This document shows positions 1 to 7,029 of a stretch of DNA of 23,746 bases, piece by piece. The notes beneath the pieces are model-generated. The model was given only the letters and a program-made list of their open reading frames with translations, made no database searches and had not been told where the DNA came from. Made by a program: the position numbers and the translations under genes. The number at the start of each line of letters is the position of its first letter. Position 1 is the stretch's first letter. The stretch comes from CAYVUM01 sp964619055 (GTDB lineage: Bacteria > Pseudomonadota > Alphaproteobacteria > Rhodospirillales > Defluviicoccaceae): assembly GCA_964619055.1 (NCBI GenBank), contig CAZUDB010000056.1, forward strand, positions 1-23,746. The letters are read 5' to 3'.

Positions 1-612
1 AAGCAGTGTTTTGCCGGTTCCGGGTGGGCCGATGAGAAGCGCGCCCTTGGGGATCTTGCCGCCCAGGCGCTGGAACTTCTGCGGATCTTTGAGGAAATCG
101 ACGATTTCCTCCAGCTCCTGCTTGGCTTCGTCGATGCCGGCCACGTCGTCGAACGTGACCCTGCGGGTGTCCTGGTTGAGCATTCGCGCCCGGCTCTTGC
201 CAAAGCCCATGATGCCGCCACCCCCGCCTTGCATTCGCCGCATGAAGTAAATCCACACACCAATCAGCAACAACACCGGGAAGGTGGAAATCAACAGCGA
301 CATCAAGAAGCTCGGCTGTGGCGGCGGTTCCGCGATGATGCGGACATCATTGTCCTGCAGCGGCTTGACGATGTCGGCATTGTCCGGCGCATAGGTGCGG
401 ATCTGACGCCCATCGCTAAACTCGCCCACAATCTCCTGACCACGGATCGTTGCTTCCGACAATTCTCCGGAGTTGACCCGGTTCAGAAACTCCGAATAGG
501 CGACTTCACTGGCCGTCACGCCATCGCGTGGCCGCTGAATGACGCTGAACAACACGAAAAGTACCAGTGCCACGACCAGCCATATGCCGAGGCTCCCGCC
601 GCCCTTCATCAT
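1..612 (-). CDS. ftsH: ATP-dependent zinc metalloprotease FtsH, N-terminal part (runs off the window)
   Basis: This membrane-anchored AAA+ protease degrades misfolded and regulatory membrane proteins. Only the first 204 codons lie in the window; the rest of the AAA module and the HExxH zinc protease domain are beyond position 1. The frame starts with two adjacent ATG codons (612-610 and 609-607) behind an AAAGGAG-like ribosome binding site. The product shows a Gly-rich cytoplasmic start, a first membrane helix at about residues 9-24, the periplasmic FtsH_ext domain, a second helix at about 110-125, and a GGGGGIMGFGKSRA linker. It then has the conserved VTFDDVAGIDEAKQEL stretch and the Walker A motif GPPGTGKT at the very edge. 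Order and spacing match FtsH, so the identification is firm. It lies downstream of a luxR-type gene on the same strand, not next to tilS, the usual alphaproteobacterial neighbour. Confidence 0.96.
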   Translation of the reverse strand, partial: MMKGGGSLGIWLVVALVLFVLFSVIQRPRDGVTASEVAYSEFLNRVNSGELSEATIRGQEIVGEFSDGRQIRTYAPDNADIVKPLQDNDVRIIAEPPPQPSFLMSLLISTFPVLLLIGVWIYFMRRMQGGGGGIMGFGKSRARMLNQDTRRVTFDDVAGIDEAKQELEEIVDFLKDPQKFQRLGGKIPKGALLIGPPGTGKTLL

Positions 613-841
613 CGCTCTCCTTTCGCGGCCTGTGGCCGCATCGCACCACCTGTCATCGTGCCGTTGAGGAACATTAGCTCGGCCATAGCACGACCTAAGC
701 GCTCCGGCGCGATGGAGATAACTCCAGCTTTAAATATATAGGAACAAGATATAGGGAAGAGTGTGAGGCCTCGCTCCCCAGGCGAGCCGCAAGCAAGCGC
801 GATGTCGGTCGAGCCTGAGATCGGCTCGGCGGCGGGCCATG
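613..841 (-). promoter_or_regulatory. ftsH upstream region with hairpins and an AT-rich candidate promoter
   Basis: This is the gap between the luxR-type stop and the ftsH start. Read on the minus strand, the luxR-type end is followed by a CGAGCC...GGCTCG hairpin and then a GGCTCGC/GCGAGGCC inverted repeat without a T run, so termination is not obvious. About 100 bases before ftsH there is a short AT-rich block containing two CCTATAT elements, which resembles the -10 side of alphaproteobacterial heat-shock promoters. No convincing CTTG -35 lies 17-18 bases upstream. The AT-rich block is the best promoter candidate, but the sigma class cannot be decided from sequence alone. Confidence 0.3.
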
Positions 842-2257
842 CTATCGTCGCAGGCCGCCCGGACCGGTCACAATGGTCCGAACCAGGTCGGCCTGGCGAT
901 CGGTCTGGATCTTGGACAGCACCTTTTTCAAATGCTTACGGGTTGTCTCATAAGCGACACCCAGCATTTCGGCGATCTCATCCAAGCGATAGCCGCGCGC
1001 CAGTAAGGATGCCACGCGCGCTTCGGCGGCGGTGAGACCGTAAAGGTGACGCAGCCGTCCTTCGTCAATATCTCCGCTGCGATCGGGGTCACCGAGAAAC
1101 ACGATGGCAGCCGGTTCTTCGGGGCTATTCGTGGTATCCGGATCGCTAACGGGGCAGATCGACACGGCCAGTGGCCGCTGCCCCGTGGAGCGCGCGACCG
1201 AAAACGACATCGGTGCGTTGGGGGCATTGTTGGAGCGATGGCGGCCCAGCTCCGCGACGATGTCGCGAACATGGGTCCGCCGCCCTTCCCGGCTGATTTC
1301 CAGGCCACCACGGCCGAGCGCAAATACGTCGCGTGCCGCAAGCACGTCGCGGCCGAGCTGATTCGCACTCAAGACCGCGCCCCCGGCCCCGACTATGATC
1401 ACACCCACCGGAACAGCATCGAGCGCATCCTGAGCCACCTGCTTGACCGCCTGCGTGCGCTGCAACAGCTGGCCGGCGCGGAGTCCCCGCTGCAGATACG
1501 GCGCCAATCGCTTTAAAAGGTCCACCTGAACATCGGAGAAACCGCCGTCGGCGGCGGCGCGAGCTGCGTACAGATACAACACGCGATGCCCCTGCCGATC
1601 GAGAACGGCGAAGAGCTGATTGTCCAACCCTTGTGGCACAAGCCAGTGCAGCGCGAAGTCCGTTTCCGCCGCATCTCTCGGGTCGATCAAATCGCTATCG
1701 CGCAGGACGGCTCCAGGGGACCGGAAGGCGGTTTCCTTTTGCAGCCAGGGATTGTTGCGCGCATAGACATCGGCGTACGCCTGCGTCGACGACACATCAA
1801 TGCCAACGGCGTGGAGCAGGGCGCCGGTGTCGGTGGCGAAGCTATGAGACGCGAGGGCGAGGGCGGTAGCATCCAAAGTGTCGCAGAGCTTGGTCAAGGC
1901 CGTCGGCCAGAACCGACCATCAAGGCTCGCGCTGTAGAAGTCCGAAATCAGCTCCAGCGCACTGTCCGGCGACAATTGTTGGCCGAGATCATTACGCCGC
2001 CAATCGACATCAAGCCGACGATCAATGCCACTGCGACGATCGAACCCGAGACGTGCATCAACGCCCGAGCGACGATCGCGACCGCTTCGCCGTTCCACAA
2101 ACGGAGCCATTCCAGGGATGCGGATTATGGCGCCCGGTTGCGTCTTTTCGGCGAGGTTCTGCCGACGGTCGAGGCCTGACCGCCGATCCGGCGTTGTCCG
2201 CCGATCATCCGATGATCTGCGATCCTGTTGACGCCGATCCGATGCCTGACCGTCCAT
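842..2257 (-). CDS. LuxR-type HTH transcriptional regulator with an Arg-Arg repeat N-terminus
   Basis: The 471-residue protein ends in a clear LuxR/GerE helix-turn-helix at about residues 400-462: an LTAAEARVA start, a GYRLDEIAEMLGVAYETTRKHL core and a DRQADLV tail. A PAS-like stretch (VPVGVIIVGAGGAVLSANQ) lies at about 280-300. The central part is of the kind found in many alphaproteobacterial LuxR-type regulators and carries no acyl-homoserine-lactone-binding signature that I recognise. The first 90 residues are highly unusual: RR dyads at 8, 13, 19, 25, 31, 56, 62, 74, 80 and 87, with a local six-residue RRSGxD period. The ATG at 2257 has GGAG nine bases upstream. An excellent TTGACA hexamer lies further upstream at 2326-2321. 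The target genes are unknown. Regulator identity is confident; ligand and role are not. Confidence 0.88.
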   Translation of the reverse strand: MDGQASDRRQQDRRSSDDRRTTPDRRSGLDRRQNLAEKTQPGAIIRIPGMAPFVERRSGRDRRSGVDARLGFDRRSGIDRRLDVDWRRNDLGQQLSPDSALELISDFYSASLDGRFWPTALTKLCDTLDATALALASHSFATDTGALLHAVGIDVSSTQAYADVYARNNPWLQKETAFRSPGAVLRDSDLIDPRDAAETDFALHWLVPQGLDNQLFAVLDRQGHRVLYLYAARAAADGGFSDVQVDLLKRLAPYLQRGLRAGQLLQRTQAVKQVAQDALDAVPVGVIIVGAGGAVLSANQLGRDVLAARDVFALGRGGLEISREGRRTHVRDIVAELGRHRSNNAPNAPMSFSVARSTGQRPLAVSICPVSDPDTTNSPEEPAAIVFLGDPDRSGDIDEGRLRHLYGLTAAEARVASLLARGYRLDEIAEMLGVAYETTRKHLKKVLSKIQTDRQADLVRTIVTGPGGLRR

Positions 2258-2658
2258 TCCCGAACACTCCGTACCAACTAAAACCTTTCCGTGTATTTCC
2301 TAATTAATTCCCTTAAAGAGTGTCAACAATATATTCGCGAATCTTACCCCAATGGCACACCTGAGCCTTCAAGTTTTTGGCATAAGCGTACATTGCCTTC
2401 ACCATAACATGAAAGTTACTACCCCAAAAAGGGTTCAGAATTCTACATGAGAATGGTGCTTTCACGCAATCGCGATTGGCGAGCGATGCGGTCATGGATC
2501 GGCAAAGCCGTCGAAGTAGACCATTGCGATCTTACAAACCGCAGTCGGTTGCGCTGCCGTTGAATGCCGGCCGGTGCGGGTCAAGCCGATCGTGGGGACG
2601 GTTTTCGAGTCTCGACGTGAGCCGATTCCGGTCACTTGTTCAACTATAAGGAGTTTAG
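2258..2658. promoter_or_regulatory. Non-coding stretch upstream of the luxR-type gene, with a candidate -35 element
   Basis: About 400 bases hold no gene I can support. The part nearest the luxR-type gene is clearly more AT-rich than the flanks. On the minus strand a perfect TTGACA lies at 2326-2321, followed by AT-rich DNA (TTAATTAGGAAAT) without a good TATAAT at 17 bases. It is a likely but imperfect sigma-70-type promoter for the regulator. A perfect ten-base palindrome ATTCGCGAAT lies just outside it at 2333-2342 and could be an operator. The part from about 2480 to 2640 is ordinary GC-rich DNA with short overlapping open frames on both strands, none with a ribosome binding site. Confidence 0.35.
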
Positions 2659-2781
2659 GTGGTAAGGGAAAGCGCGTATTGTGACGCGGCCCGCGCAGGG
2701 AATCTGTGTCTATGTGGTGACATGGAGGGCAAAAACGGTTTGCATCCGCAACTCCCACGGCGATCTCGGCAGGTTAGGTAG
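2659..2781 (+). CDS. Possible 40-residue small protein
   Basis: A GTG start at 2659 follows a perfect AAGGAG (2648-2653) with ideal five-base spacing, and the frame runs 40 codons to TAG at 2779. The product begins MVRESAYCDAARAG and carries CxC within a LCLCGDMEG stretch, then a basic tail ending PRRSRQVR. I recognise no family. The only support is the strong ribosome binding site in an otherwise gene-free stretch. Frames this short occur by chance in GC-rich DNA, so the call is tentative. If it is real, it would be a small basic cysteine-containing protein transcribed toward the next small gene. Confidence 0.27.
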   Translation: MVRESAYCDAARAGNLCLCGDMEGKNGLHPQLPRRSRQVR

Positions 2782-2910
2782 ACCCTTCATCGCGCTGGGG
2801 ATTCTTGAAAATGCGACTCTGTCGCGGACACCGGGCCTAGCTCGGACGTCGTGGCCACGTCGGAAAAGCCCTATTGACTCACGGGCATTCGCAGTCCAGG
2901 TGAAGCGCGA

Positions 2911-2962
2911 GACGAGGTGCCCCACACACCTCGTCCCAACCAATCGGCGACACTAATGTCGC
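2911..2962 (+). promoter_or_regulatory. Two consecutive RNA hairpins in the leader of the next small gene
   Basis: A perfect nine-base-pair stem (GACGAGGTG at 2911-2919 with CACCTCGTC at 2927-2935, seven-base loop) is followed by a six-base-pair stem with a four-base loop (GCGACA, CTAA, TGTCGC at 2947-2962). The second stem ends immediately before the AGAAGGAG ribosome binding site. Neither is followed by a T run, so they are not simple terminators. They are well placed to influence ribosome access or mRNA stability. I cannot match them to a known riboswitch or RNA thermometer. Confidence 0.45.
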
Positions 2963-2978
2963 AGAAGGAGTGTCGAAA

Positions 2979-3167
2979 TTGGCTATGGTTATCTATCGTA
3001 TGGAAGCCGAGGTTGTCGACCCGGTTTTTTACCCCGTCGTGCCCGATGCATTCATGACGCGTGCCGGTGGGACCAACACTATTGAACGGCAGTCCAATGA
3101 CCTGAACGATTGGCCGGAAGAAGTCGATCGTCCGTTCGTTTCGCCGCGTGATCGCTGGAGCTTCTAA
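2979..3167 (+). CDS. Small hypothetical protein with its own leader and terminator
   Basis: A strong AAGGAG at 2965-2970 is followed eight bases later by a TTG at 2979. An in-frame ATG at 2985 is 14 bases away, and a GTG at 2970 overlaps the ribosome binding site itself. TTG or ATG is therefore the likely start, giving 62 or 60 residues. The product is acidic and Pro/Asp-rich, without membrane segment or cysteine, and ends NDWPEEVDRPFVSPRDRWSF. I recognise no family. What supports it as a gene is the complete package: hairpin leader, ribosome binding site, open frame, and a Rho-independent terminator 35 bases after the stop. It appears to be a single-gene transcription unit or the end of a short one. 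Function is unknown. Confidence 0.58.
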   Translation: MAMVIYRMEAEVVDPVFYPVVPDAFMTRAGGTNTIERQSNDLNDWPEEVDRPFVSPRDRWSF

Positions 3168-3201
3168 CCTCCAACACGCCCATCGATGAGACCTTTGAAG
3201 G

Positions 3202-3233
3202 GGCCGTCGGGTGTTTTCACCCGGCGGCCTTTT
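3202..3233 (+). terminator. Rho-independent terminator after the small gene
   Basis: GGCCGTCGGGTG (3202-3213) pairs with CACCCGGCGGCC (3218-3229) over 12 base pairs including one G-U pair, with a TTTT loop and TTTT directly after the stem. It closes the small gene ending at 3167. It also shows that the esterase gene downstream cannot start at the in-frame GTG at 3211, which lies inside the stem. Confidence 0.88.
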
Positions 3234-3354
3234 CATTGCGTCGGAAGCGCGTGCCCTGCCCATTGACGCCTTTCATGGCTCTGCAGGGGACCTCTTCTCA
3301 CGAGGACTGGCAGGTCGTATGCGCGCCTCCCATGTTGGGCCGATGCGGAGCGTG

Positions 3355-4266
3355 ATGCACCTGCGACGCCGGTTCCGACCCCTGGTCAAGATCGTCAGCG
3401 CACGGGCGTTGATCGCCGGCTTGCCGCTGCTGACAGCATGTGCACCGGCCGATCTCCTTAACGCCCTCGTCCCATCGAGCGGATATGAGGTCAGCTACGG
3501 CTTGGCGTACGGCACTGACGATCGACAGCGTCTCGACGTTTATCGGCCCGTGAAAGTTGCCAAGGGCTCCGACGAGTCGAAACCGGCCATCATTGTCTAT
3601 CTGTATGGTGGAAGTTGGCGGTCCGGTGAGCGCGGATACTATCGATTCGTCGGCGAAGCTTTCGCGAATCTGGGTTTTCCCGTCGTCGTGCCCGATTACC
3701 GCCTTTACCCCGACGTCACATTTCCGGCCTTTGTCACCGACGCGGCCAAAGCGGTTGCGTGGGTACAGGCCAACGCCGAGACCATTGGCGGCGACGGCGA
3801 CCGTTTGATCCTCGTCGGTCATTCTGCCGGCGCCCACATTGCGGCGCTGCTCGCCCTCGATTCGGCGTATCTGCAGGAAGCCGGCGTTCCGAGTGACGCG
3901 ATCCGGGGCGTGGTCGGGCTCGCCGGACCGTATGCATTCGACCCGCTGGCTTACGATTGGACCCGTCCGGTATTCGCAGATTCGGACCCAAGACTCTGGC
4001 GCCCCGTGTCGTTAGCCCGATCCGGAACCCCGCCGCTTTTTCTTCTCCATGGCCTCGACGACCGCACGGTCAAACCGCACAACACCACCAGCTTAGCCGA
4101 TGCTGTACAGGCCGCCGGCGGAACGGCGCGCGCGTCGTTGTATCCGGACGTGGGACACATCGGGATCGTCGTGTCGCTGGCAGCGCCGTTCCGGGGCCGA
4201 GACACCGTATTCGATGATGTGGCCGCGTTTGTCACCCGCGTGTCGTCGGAGGATCCACCGAGCTGA
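3355..4266 (+). CDS. Alpha/beta-hydrolase (BD-FAE/carboxylesterase-like) lipoprotein
   Basis: This is a predicted secreted esterase or lipase anchored as a lipoprotein. From the ATG at 3355 the signal reads a basic start (HLRRRFRPLVK), a hydrophobic core and an LPLLTAC lipobox with Cys at residue 29. The hydrolase core shows the oxyanion loop YGGSW (84-88), the nucleophile elbow GHSAG with Ser157, an acid residue at Asp235/236 (LHGLDDRTV) and His268 in DVGHIG. The complete catalytic triad points to an active enzyme acting on an ester substrate at the membrane; the substrate cannot be named. Upstream in-frame ATGs at 3319 and 3343 would lengthen the basic leader. I prefer 3355 because GGAG (3347-3350) precedes it and the signal peptide then has normal length. 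The glutathione peroxidase gene follows after 44 bases. Confidence 0.85.
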   Translation: MHLRRRFRPLVKIVSARALIAGLPLLTACAPADLLNALVPSSGYEVSYGLAYGTDDRQRLDVYRPVKVAKGSDESKPAIIVYLYGGSWRSGERGYYRFVGEAFANLGFPVVVPDYRLYPDVTFPAFVTDAAKAVAWVQANAETIGGDGDRLILVGHSAGAHIAALLALDSAYLQEAGVPSDAIRGVVGLAGPYAFDPLAYDWTRPVFADSDPRLWRPVSLARSGTPPLFLLHGLDDRTVKPHNTTSLADAVQAAGGTARASLYPDVGHIGIVVSLAAPFRGRDTVFDDVAAFVTRVSSEDPPS

Positions 4267-4310
4267 CGACCACGTATGGCCTCGTGTTTCGGCCATTGAT
4301 AGGTGATGAC

Positions 4311-4892
4311 ATGCCGTTTTTTCGCTCGCTCTGTGGATTGTTCACGGCCACGGCGTTGATCGGATCCACCGCCGGCGCAACGCCGTCGTCGCGAGCTACG
4401 ACCAAGTCCGCACACGATTTCTCGTTCACGTCCATTGATGGCCAACCGTTGCCGCTGCAGGACTTTGCCGGCCGGGCAGTGCTGATCGTGAACACCGCCT
4501 CCCAGTGTGGCTTCACCAAGCAGTACGCGGGCTTGCAGGACCTGTGGCAGCGCTACCGCGATCGTGGTCTGGTGGTCCTGGGTGTTCCCTCCAACGATTT
4601 CGGCGGCCAGGAGCCTGGCTCGGCCTCCGAAATCAAGTCGTTTTGCGAAGTCAACTTCAACGTTGACTTTCCGCTGACCCGAAAGGAGCACGTTAGCGGC
4701 GAAGCACGCCACCCTTTCTACACATGGGCGGCAACCGAATTAGGGACGGCGGCGAAACCGCGCTGGAACTTTCACAAATACCTCGTGGCACCCGACGGGC
4801 GCTTGGTGGATTGGTTTTCGACAATGACCAAGCCCACCTCGGACCGCGTGACCCGCGCTGTTGAAGCGACGCTGCCAATGACCGTGCGTTAG
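4311..4892 (+). CDS. Glutathione peroxidase-family thiol peroxidase with export signal
   Basis: This enzyme reduces hydroperoxides, including lipid peroxides, with glutathione or thioredoxin. The 193-residue product carries the family signatures in order: NTASQCGFTKQY with the peroxidatic Cys66, PSNDFGGQEPG with the catalytic Gln, and WNFHKYLVAPDG with the catalytic Trp/Asn. It is the cysteine form, not selenocysteine. The amino terminus (FFRSLCGLFTATALIGSTAGA) looks like a Sec signal peptide, so it probably works in the periplasm. The ATG at 4311 is preceded by AGGTGA; a GTG at 4284 would merely extend it and spoil the signal. It lies 96 bases before the ECF sigma gene. Glutathione peroxidases are common in singlet-oxygen stress responses, which suits this context, but I see no ECF-type promoter directly in front of it. 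Confidence 0.93.
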   Translation: MPFFRSLCGLFTATALIGSTAGATPSSRATTKSAHDFSFTSIDGQPLPLQDFAGRAVLIVNTASQCGFTKQYAGLQDLWQRYRDRGLVVLGVPSNDFGGQEPGSASEIKSFCEVNFNVDFPLTRKEHVSGEARHPFYTWAATELGTAAKPRWNFHKYLVAPDGRLVDWFSTMTKPTSDRVTRAVEATLPMTVR

Positions 4893-4929
4893 GTCAGCCC
4901 AGCCGACACGCCTCGATCCTCGCGGGTGT

Positions 4930-4959
4930 TGATCCAAGCGTGTCGATCAACCGTAAGCT
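4930..4959 (+). promoter_or_regulatory. ECF11 (RpoE-type) promoter for the sigma-chrR operon
   Basis: TGATCC (4930-4935), an 18-base spacer and TAAGCT (4954-4959) closely fit the TGATC-N18-TAAG pattern described for the Rhodobacter sphaeroides RpoE/ECF11 sigma factor. A start point near 4966 would leave a 23-base leader before the sigma gene. This indicates autoregulation. Confidence 0.8.
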
Positions 4960-4988
4960 AGCCAACAAAACGAAATACGAGGCTGGAC

Positions 4989-5639
4989 ATGAGCACAGCT
5001 GCTGTCATTAGTGACGAACCGTTTGCACATGAGCGGGGCAGCGTCAGACAGGTGTCGACGCATATCAGGGTTCGCGGTGACCGTGCAGTGACCAATGATG
5101 ATCTTTGCGACCTCATCGAGCGCGTCGCGGCGACGCGGGATCGAGTAGCATTCGCCACGATCTTCGAGCACTTCGCGCCGCGGCTGAAGGCCTTTGGTAT
5201 GCGTCAGGGATCCGATCCGGCCTCGGCCGAGGAATTGGCCCAGGAAGCGTTGCTATCCGTTTGGCGGAAGGCGGAAACGTTCGACCGCACGCGTGCCACG
5301 GTGACGACATGGGTGTTCACCATCGTCCGTAACAAGCGGATCGATATGTTTCGGCGGGAAAGTCGGCCGGAAGTGGCTCTTGATCTTGCGCCGGAACAGG
5401 TTTCGGAAGCCGACGGGCCAGATCGGATGTTGGAAATCGATCAATCAGGCGGTGCCGTCCGTGAAGCTTTACGACACCTCCCGGTAGATCAATTAGAAGT
5501 GGTGCGTAAGGCTTTTTTTGAGGACAAATCCCACAGCGTGATCGCTGAAGAGCTGAATCTTCCCCTCGGAACGGTTAAATCCAGAATTCGACTTGCGCTT
5601 GCGCGGCTGCGCGCTGCTATAGCGGAGGATCAACGATGA
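4989..5639 (+). CDS. rpoE: ECF sigma factor, RpoE/ECF11 group (ChrR partner)
   Basis: This alternative sigma factor directs RNA polymerase to photooxidative-stress promoters. The 216-residue product has region 2 at about 50-120 (FEHFAPRLKAF, AEELAQEALLSVWRKAETFD, TWVFTIVRNKRIDMFRR) and region 4 at about 155-212 (HLPVDQLEVVRKAFFEDKSHSVIAEEL, PLGTVKSRIRLALARLR). The residue pattern and the adjacent chrR place it in the ECF11 group, known in Rhodobacter sphaeroides to respond to singlet oxygen. Its TGA stop overlaps the chrR ATG by four bases, so the pair should be translationally coupled. The amino terminus is about 40 residues longer than the core domain. The ATG at 4989 is close behind the predicted transcription start, so this start is probably right. 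Confidence 0.94.
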   Translation: MSTAAVISDEPFAHERGSVRQVSTHIRVRGDRAVTNDDLCDLIERVAATRDRVAFATIFEHFAPRLKAFGMRQGSDPASAEELAQEALLSVWRKAETFDRTRATVTTWVFTIVRNKRIDMFRRESRPEVALDLAPEQVSEADGPDRMLEIDQSGGAVREALRHLPVDQLEVVRKAFFEDKSHSVIAEELNLPLGTVKSRIRLALARLRAAIAEDQR

Positions 5640-6289
5640 TTAACTCTCATCCGCCGTTTGAACTTCTCCTCGATTATGCATCGGGAAGTTTGCCAGAGCC
5701 GGTCGCCCTTGCGATCGCGTGCCATGCGAGCCTGTGCTCCGAATGCGCGCGCGAATTGGAAGCGATGGATGCCGCGGGGGGGGCATTGCTCGACGGCATT
5801 GATGTAGAGGCTGTTAGCCCTAATGCGTTCGATGCGTTGCTTGCCCGGTTGGACGAGCCCGAGCCGCCGCAAGTGCCGGCGCCCGTTATGGACCAGGAAA
5901 CGCAATCCGTCATTCCTGGGCCGCTTCGAGCGTATCTCGGCACCAACCTAAGCAATCTCCCGTGGCGTAAAGTTAACCGGGCGATCGACGAAGTTCGGCT
6001 CGCCACCTCGCGGCGTGGTTTCAAGACCGCACTGATGCGCCTCAAGCCGGGCAGCATCATGCCCCGTCACACGCACCGTGGATCTGAGCTTACGGTAGTA
6101 TTGGCGGGAGGATATACTGACAGTGGGCGCCAATTCCTACGTGGCGATATCGACATTAAAGACCCGAGTCATGAACATCGCCCGGTTGTCGATGACGATG
6201 GCGAATGCTTGTGTCTGGTGGTGTTGGATGCGCCGCTGAAACTTACCGGCGCGATTGGGCGGTTTGTCAATCCGTTCCTGCGGGTGTGA
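5636..6289 (+). CDS. chrR: ChrR-type zinc-binding anti-sigma factor with cupin domain
   Basis: This protein sequesters the ECF sigma factor and releases it upon singlet oxygen. The 217-residue product has the ZAS anti-sigma domain with His5, His30, Cys34 and Cys37. That spacing is the same as the zinc ligands reported for R. sphaeroides ChrR (H6, H31, C35, C38). The carboxy-terminal half is a ChrR cupin: MPRHTHRGSELTVVLAGGY supplies the metal-binding His/His/Glu cluster, and Cys191/Cys193 (ECLC) match the CxC implicated in signalling. It follows the sigma gene with an ATGA overlap and precedes the DUF6134 gene by five bases. All known functional residues appear intact, so a working sensor is expected. 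Confidence 0.94.
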   Translation: MINSHPPFELLLDYASGSLPEPVALAIACHASLCSECARELEAMDAAGGALLDGIDVEAVSPNAFDALLARLDEPEPPQVPAPVMDQETQSVIPGPLRAYLGTNLSNLPWRKVNRAIDEVRLATSRRGFKTALMRLKPGSIMPRHTHRGSELTVVLAGGYTDSGRQFLRGDIDIKDPSHEHRPVVDDDGECLCLVVLDAPLKLTGAIGRFVNPFLRV

Positions 6290-6294
6290 CGTAA

Positions 6295-7029
6295 ATGGCC
6301 GTTGTGATGCCGCGCGTCGCCGGTTTGGTCAAATTGGCCGTGGCCGCCGCGGCATTTTCTTTATCGTTGGGGGCATTGGCCGAAGACACACAAGCCAGCA
6401 CCTGTCCGGCCGTGGGTATTGATCCAAGGAAACTATACGGGGATGAGATCGTTTTCCGGGTGTTCCGGGACGGCGATGAGGTCGGGCGCCATGAACTCCG
6501 CTTCCGAGAGGTGGCGGACGGTTACCGCGTAGATGTGTCCTTTGATGTAACTGTAAAATTCCTTTACATGACGGCTTACCAATTCCGTCATACGGCCGTG
6601 GAGGTGTGGCGAAACGGCTGTTTGGAGTCGTTGCGCGCCACCACCGATGATGATGGTGACAAGGCCGTCGTCCAAGCCAGTCAACGCGGTGACACGATCG
6701 AGGTGGTTGGACCCGACGGCACTTGGACAGCGCCGCTGGCGATTGTGCCGACCAACCACTGGAATGTAGCCGTCCTAAATGACAGCGCAGTTCTCAACAC
6801 CATCACGGGCAATCAGGACCGGGTGCAAATTGTGGATCGTGGCCCAGAAACGGTCGTGATCAACGGGCAGAACGGCAAAGCAAGGCGATATAGTTATAGC
6901 GGTGATCTTGTCATTGATGCGTGGTACGACGAGGGTGGCCGCTGGGTGAAGATGCGGTTCCTCGGCAAAGACGGCTCCACAATTGAATACGAATGTGTGC
7001 GCTGCGGGGCTGGCCCGTCGGGCGCATGA
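6295..7029 (+). CDS. Exported DUF6134-type protein
   Basis: A 244-residue protein of unknown function. It begins with a Sec signal peptide (hydrophobic run at about 8-28, likely cut after LGALA). The mature part fits what I know of DUF6134: a YGDEIVFRVFRDGDEVGRHELRF start, a FDVTVKFLYMTAYQFRHTAVEVWRNG core, LRATTDDDG, and a late SGDLVIDAWYDEGGRWVKMRF stretch. These suggest a periplasmic beta-rich fold. A CVRCG pair of cysteines lies near the end. It sits five bases after chrR, and its stop overlaps the SDR start (ATGA), so it belongs to the sigma operon. A lipid-binding or envelope role would fit the neighbours but is only inference. GTG 6304 or ATG 6307 are alternative starts. Confidence 0.75.
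   Translation: MAVVMPRVAGLVKLAVAAAAFSLSLGALAEDTQASTCPAVGIDPRKLYGDEIVFRVFRDGDEVGRHELRFREVADGYRVDVSFDVTVKFLYMTAYQFRHTAVEVWRNGCLESLRATTDDDGDKAVVQASQRGDTIEVVGPDGTWTAPLAIVPTNHWNVAVLNDSAVLNTITGNQDRVQIVDRGPETVVINGQNGKARRYSYSGDLVIDAWYDEGGRWVKMRFLGKDGSTIEYECVRCGAGPSGA

Noticed and set aside
229..741. A 170-codon plus-strand open frame opposite ftsH
   Set aside because: Shadow of the FtsH N-terminal region, which is clear on the minus strand.
2313..2758. Two overlapping minus-strand open frames of 60 and 88 codons upstream of the luxR-type gene
   Set aside because: No ribosome binding sites and no coherent composition; they cover the AT-rich promoter region.
3211..3354. Longer esterase gene starting at the in-frame GTG 3211
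   Set aside because: That codon is inside the terminator stem of the preceding gene, and the extension would place the lipoprotein signal far from the amino terminus.
3951..4712. A 253-codon minus-strand open frame across the esterase and peroxidase genes
   Set aside because: It spans two confidently identified genes in antisense and has no domain.
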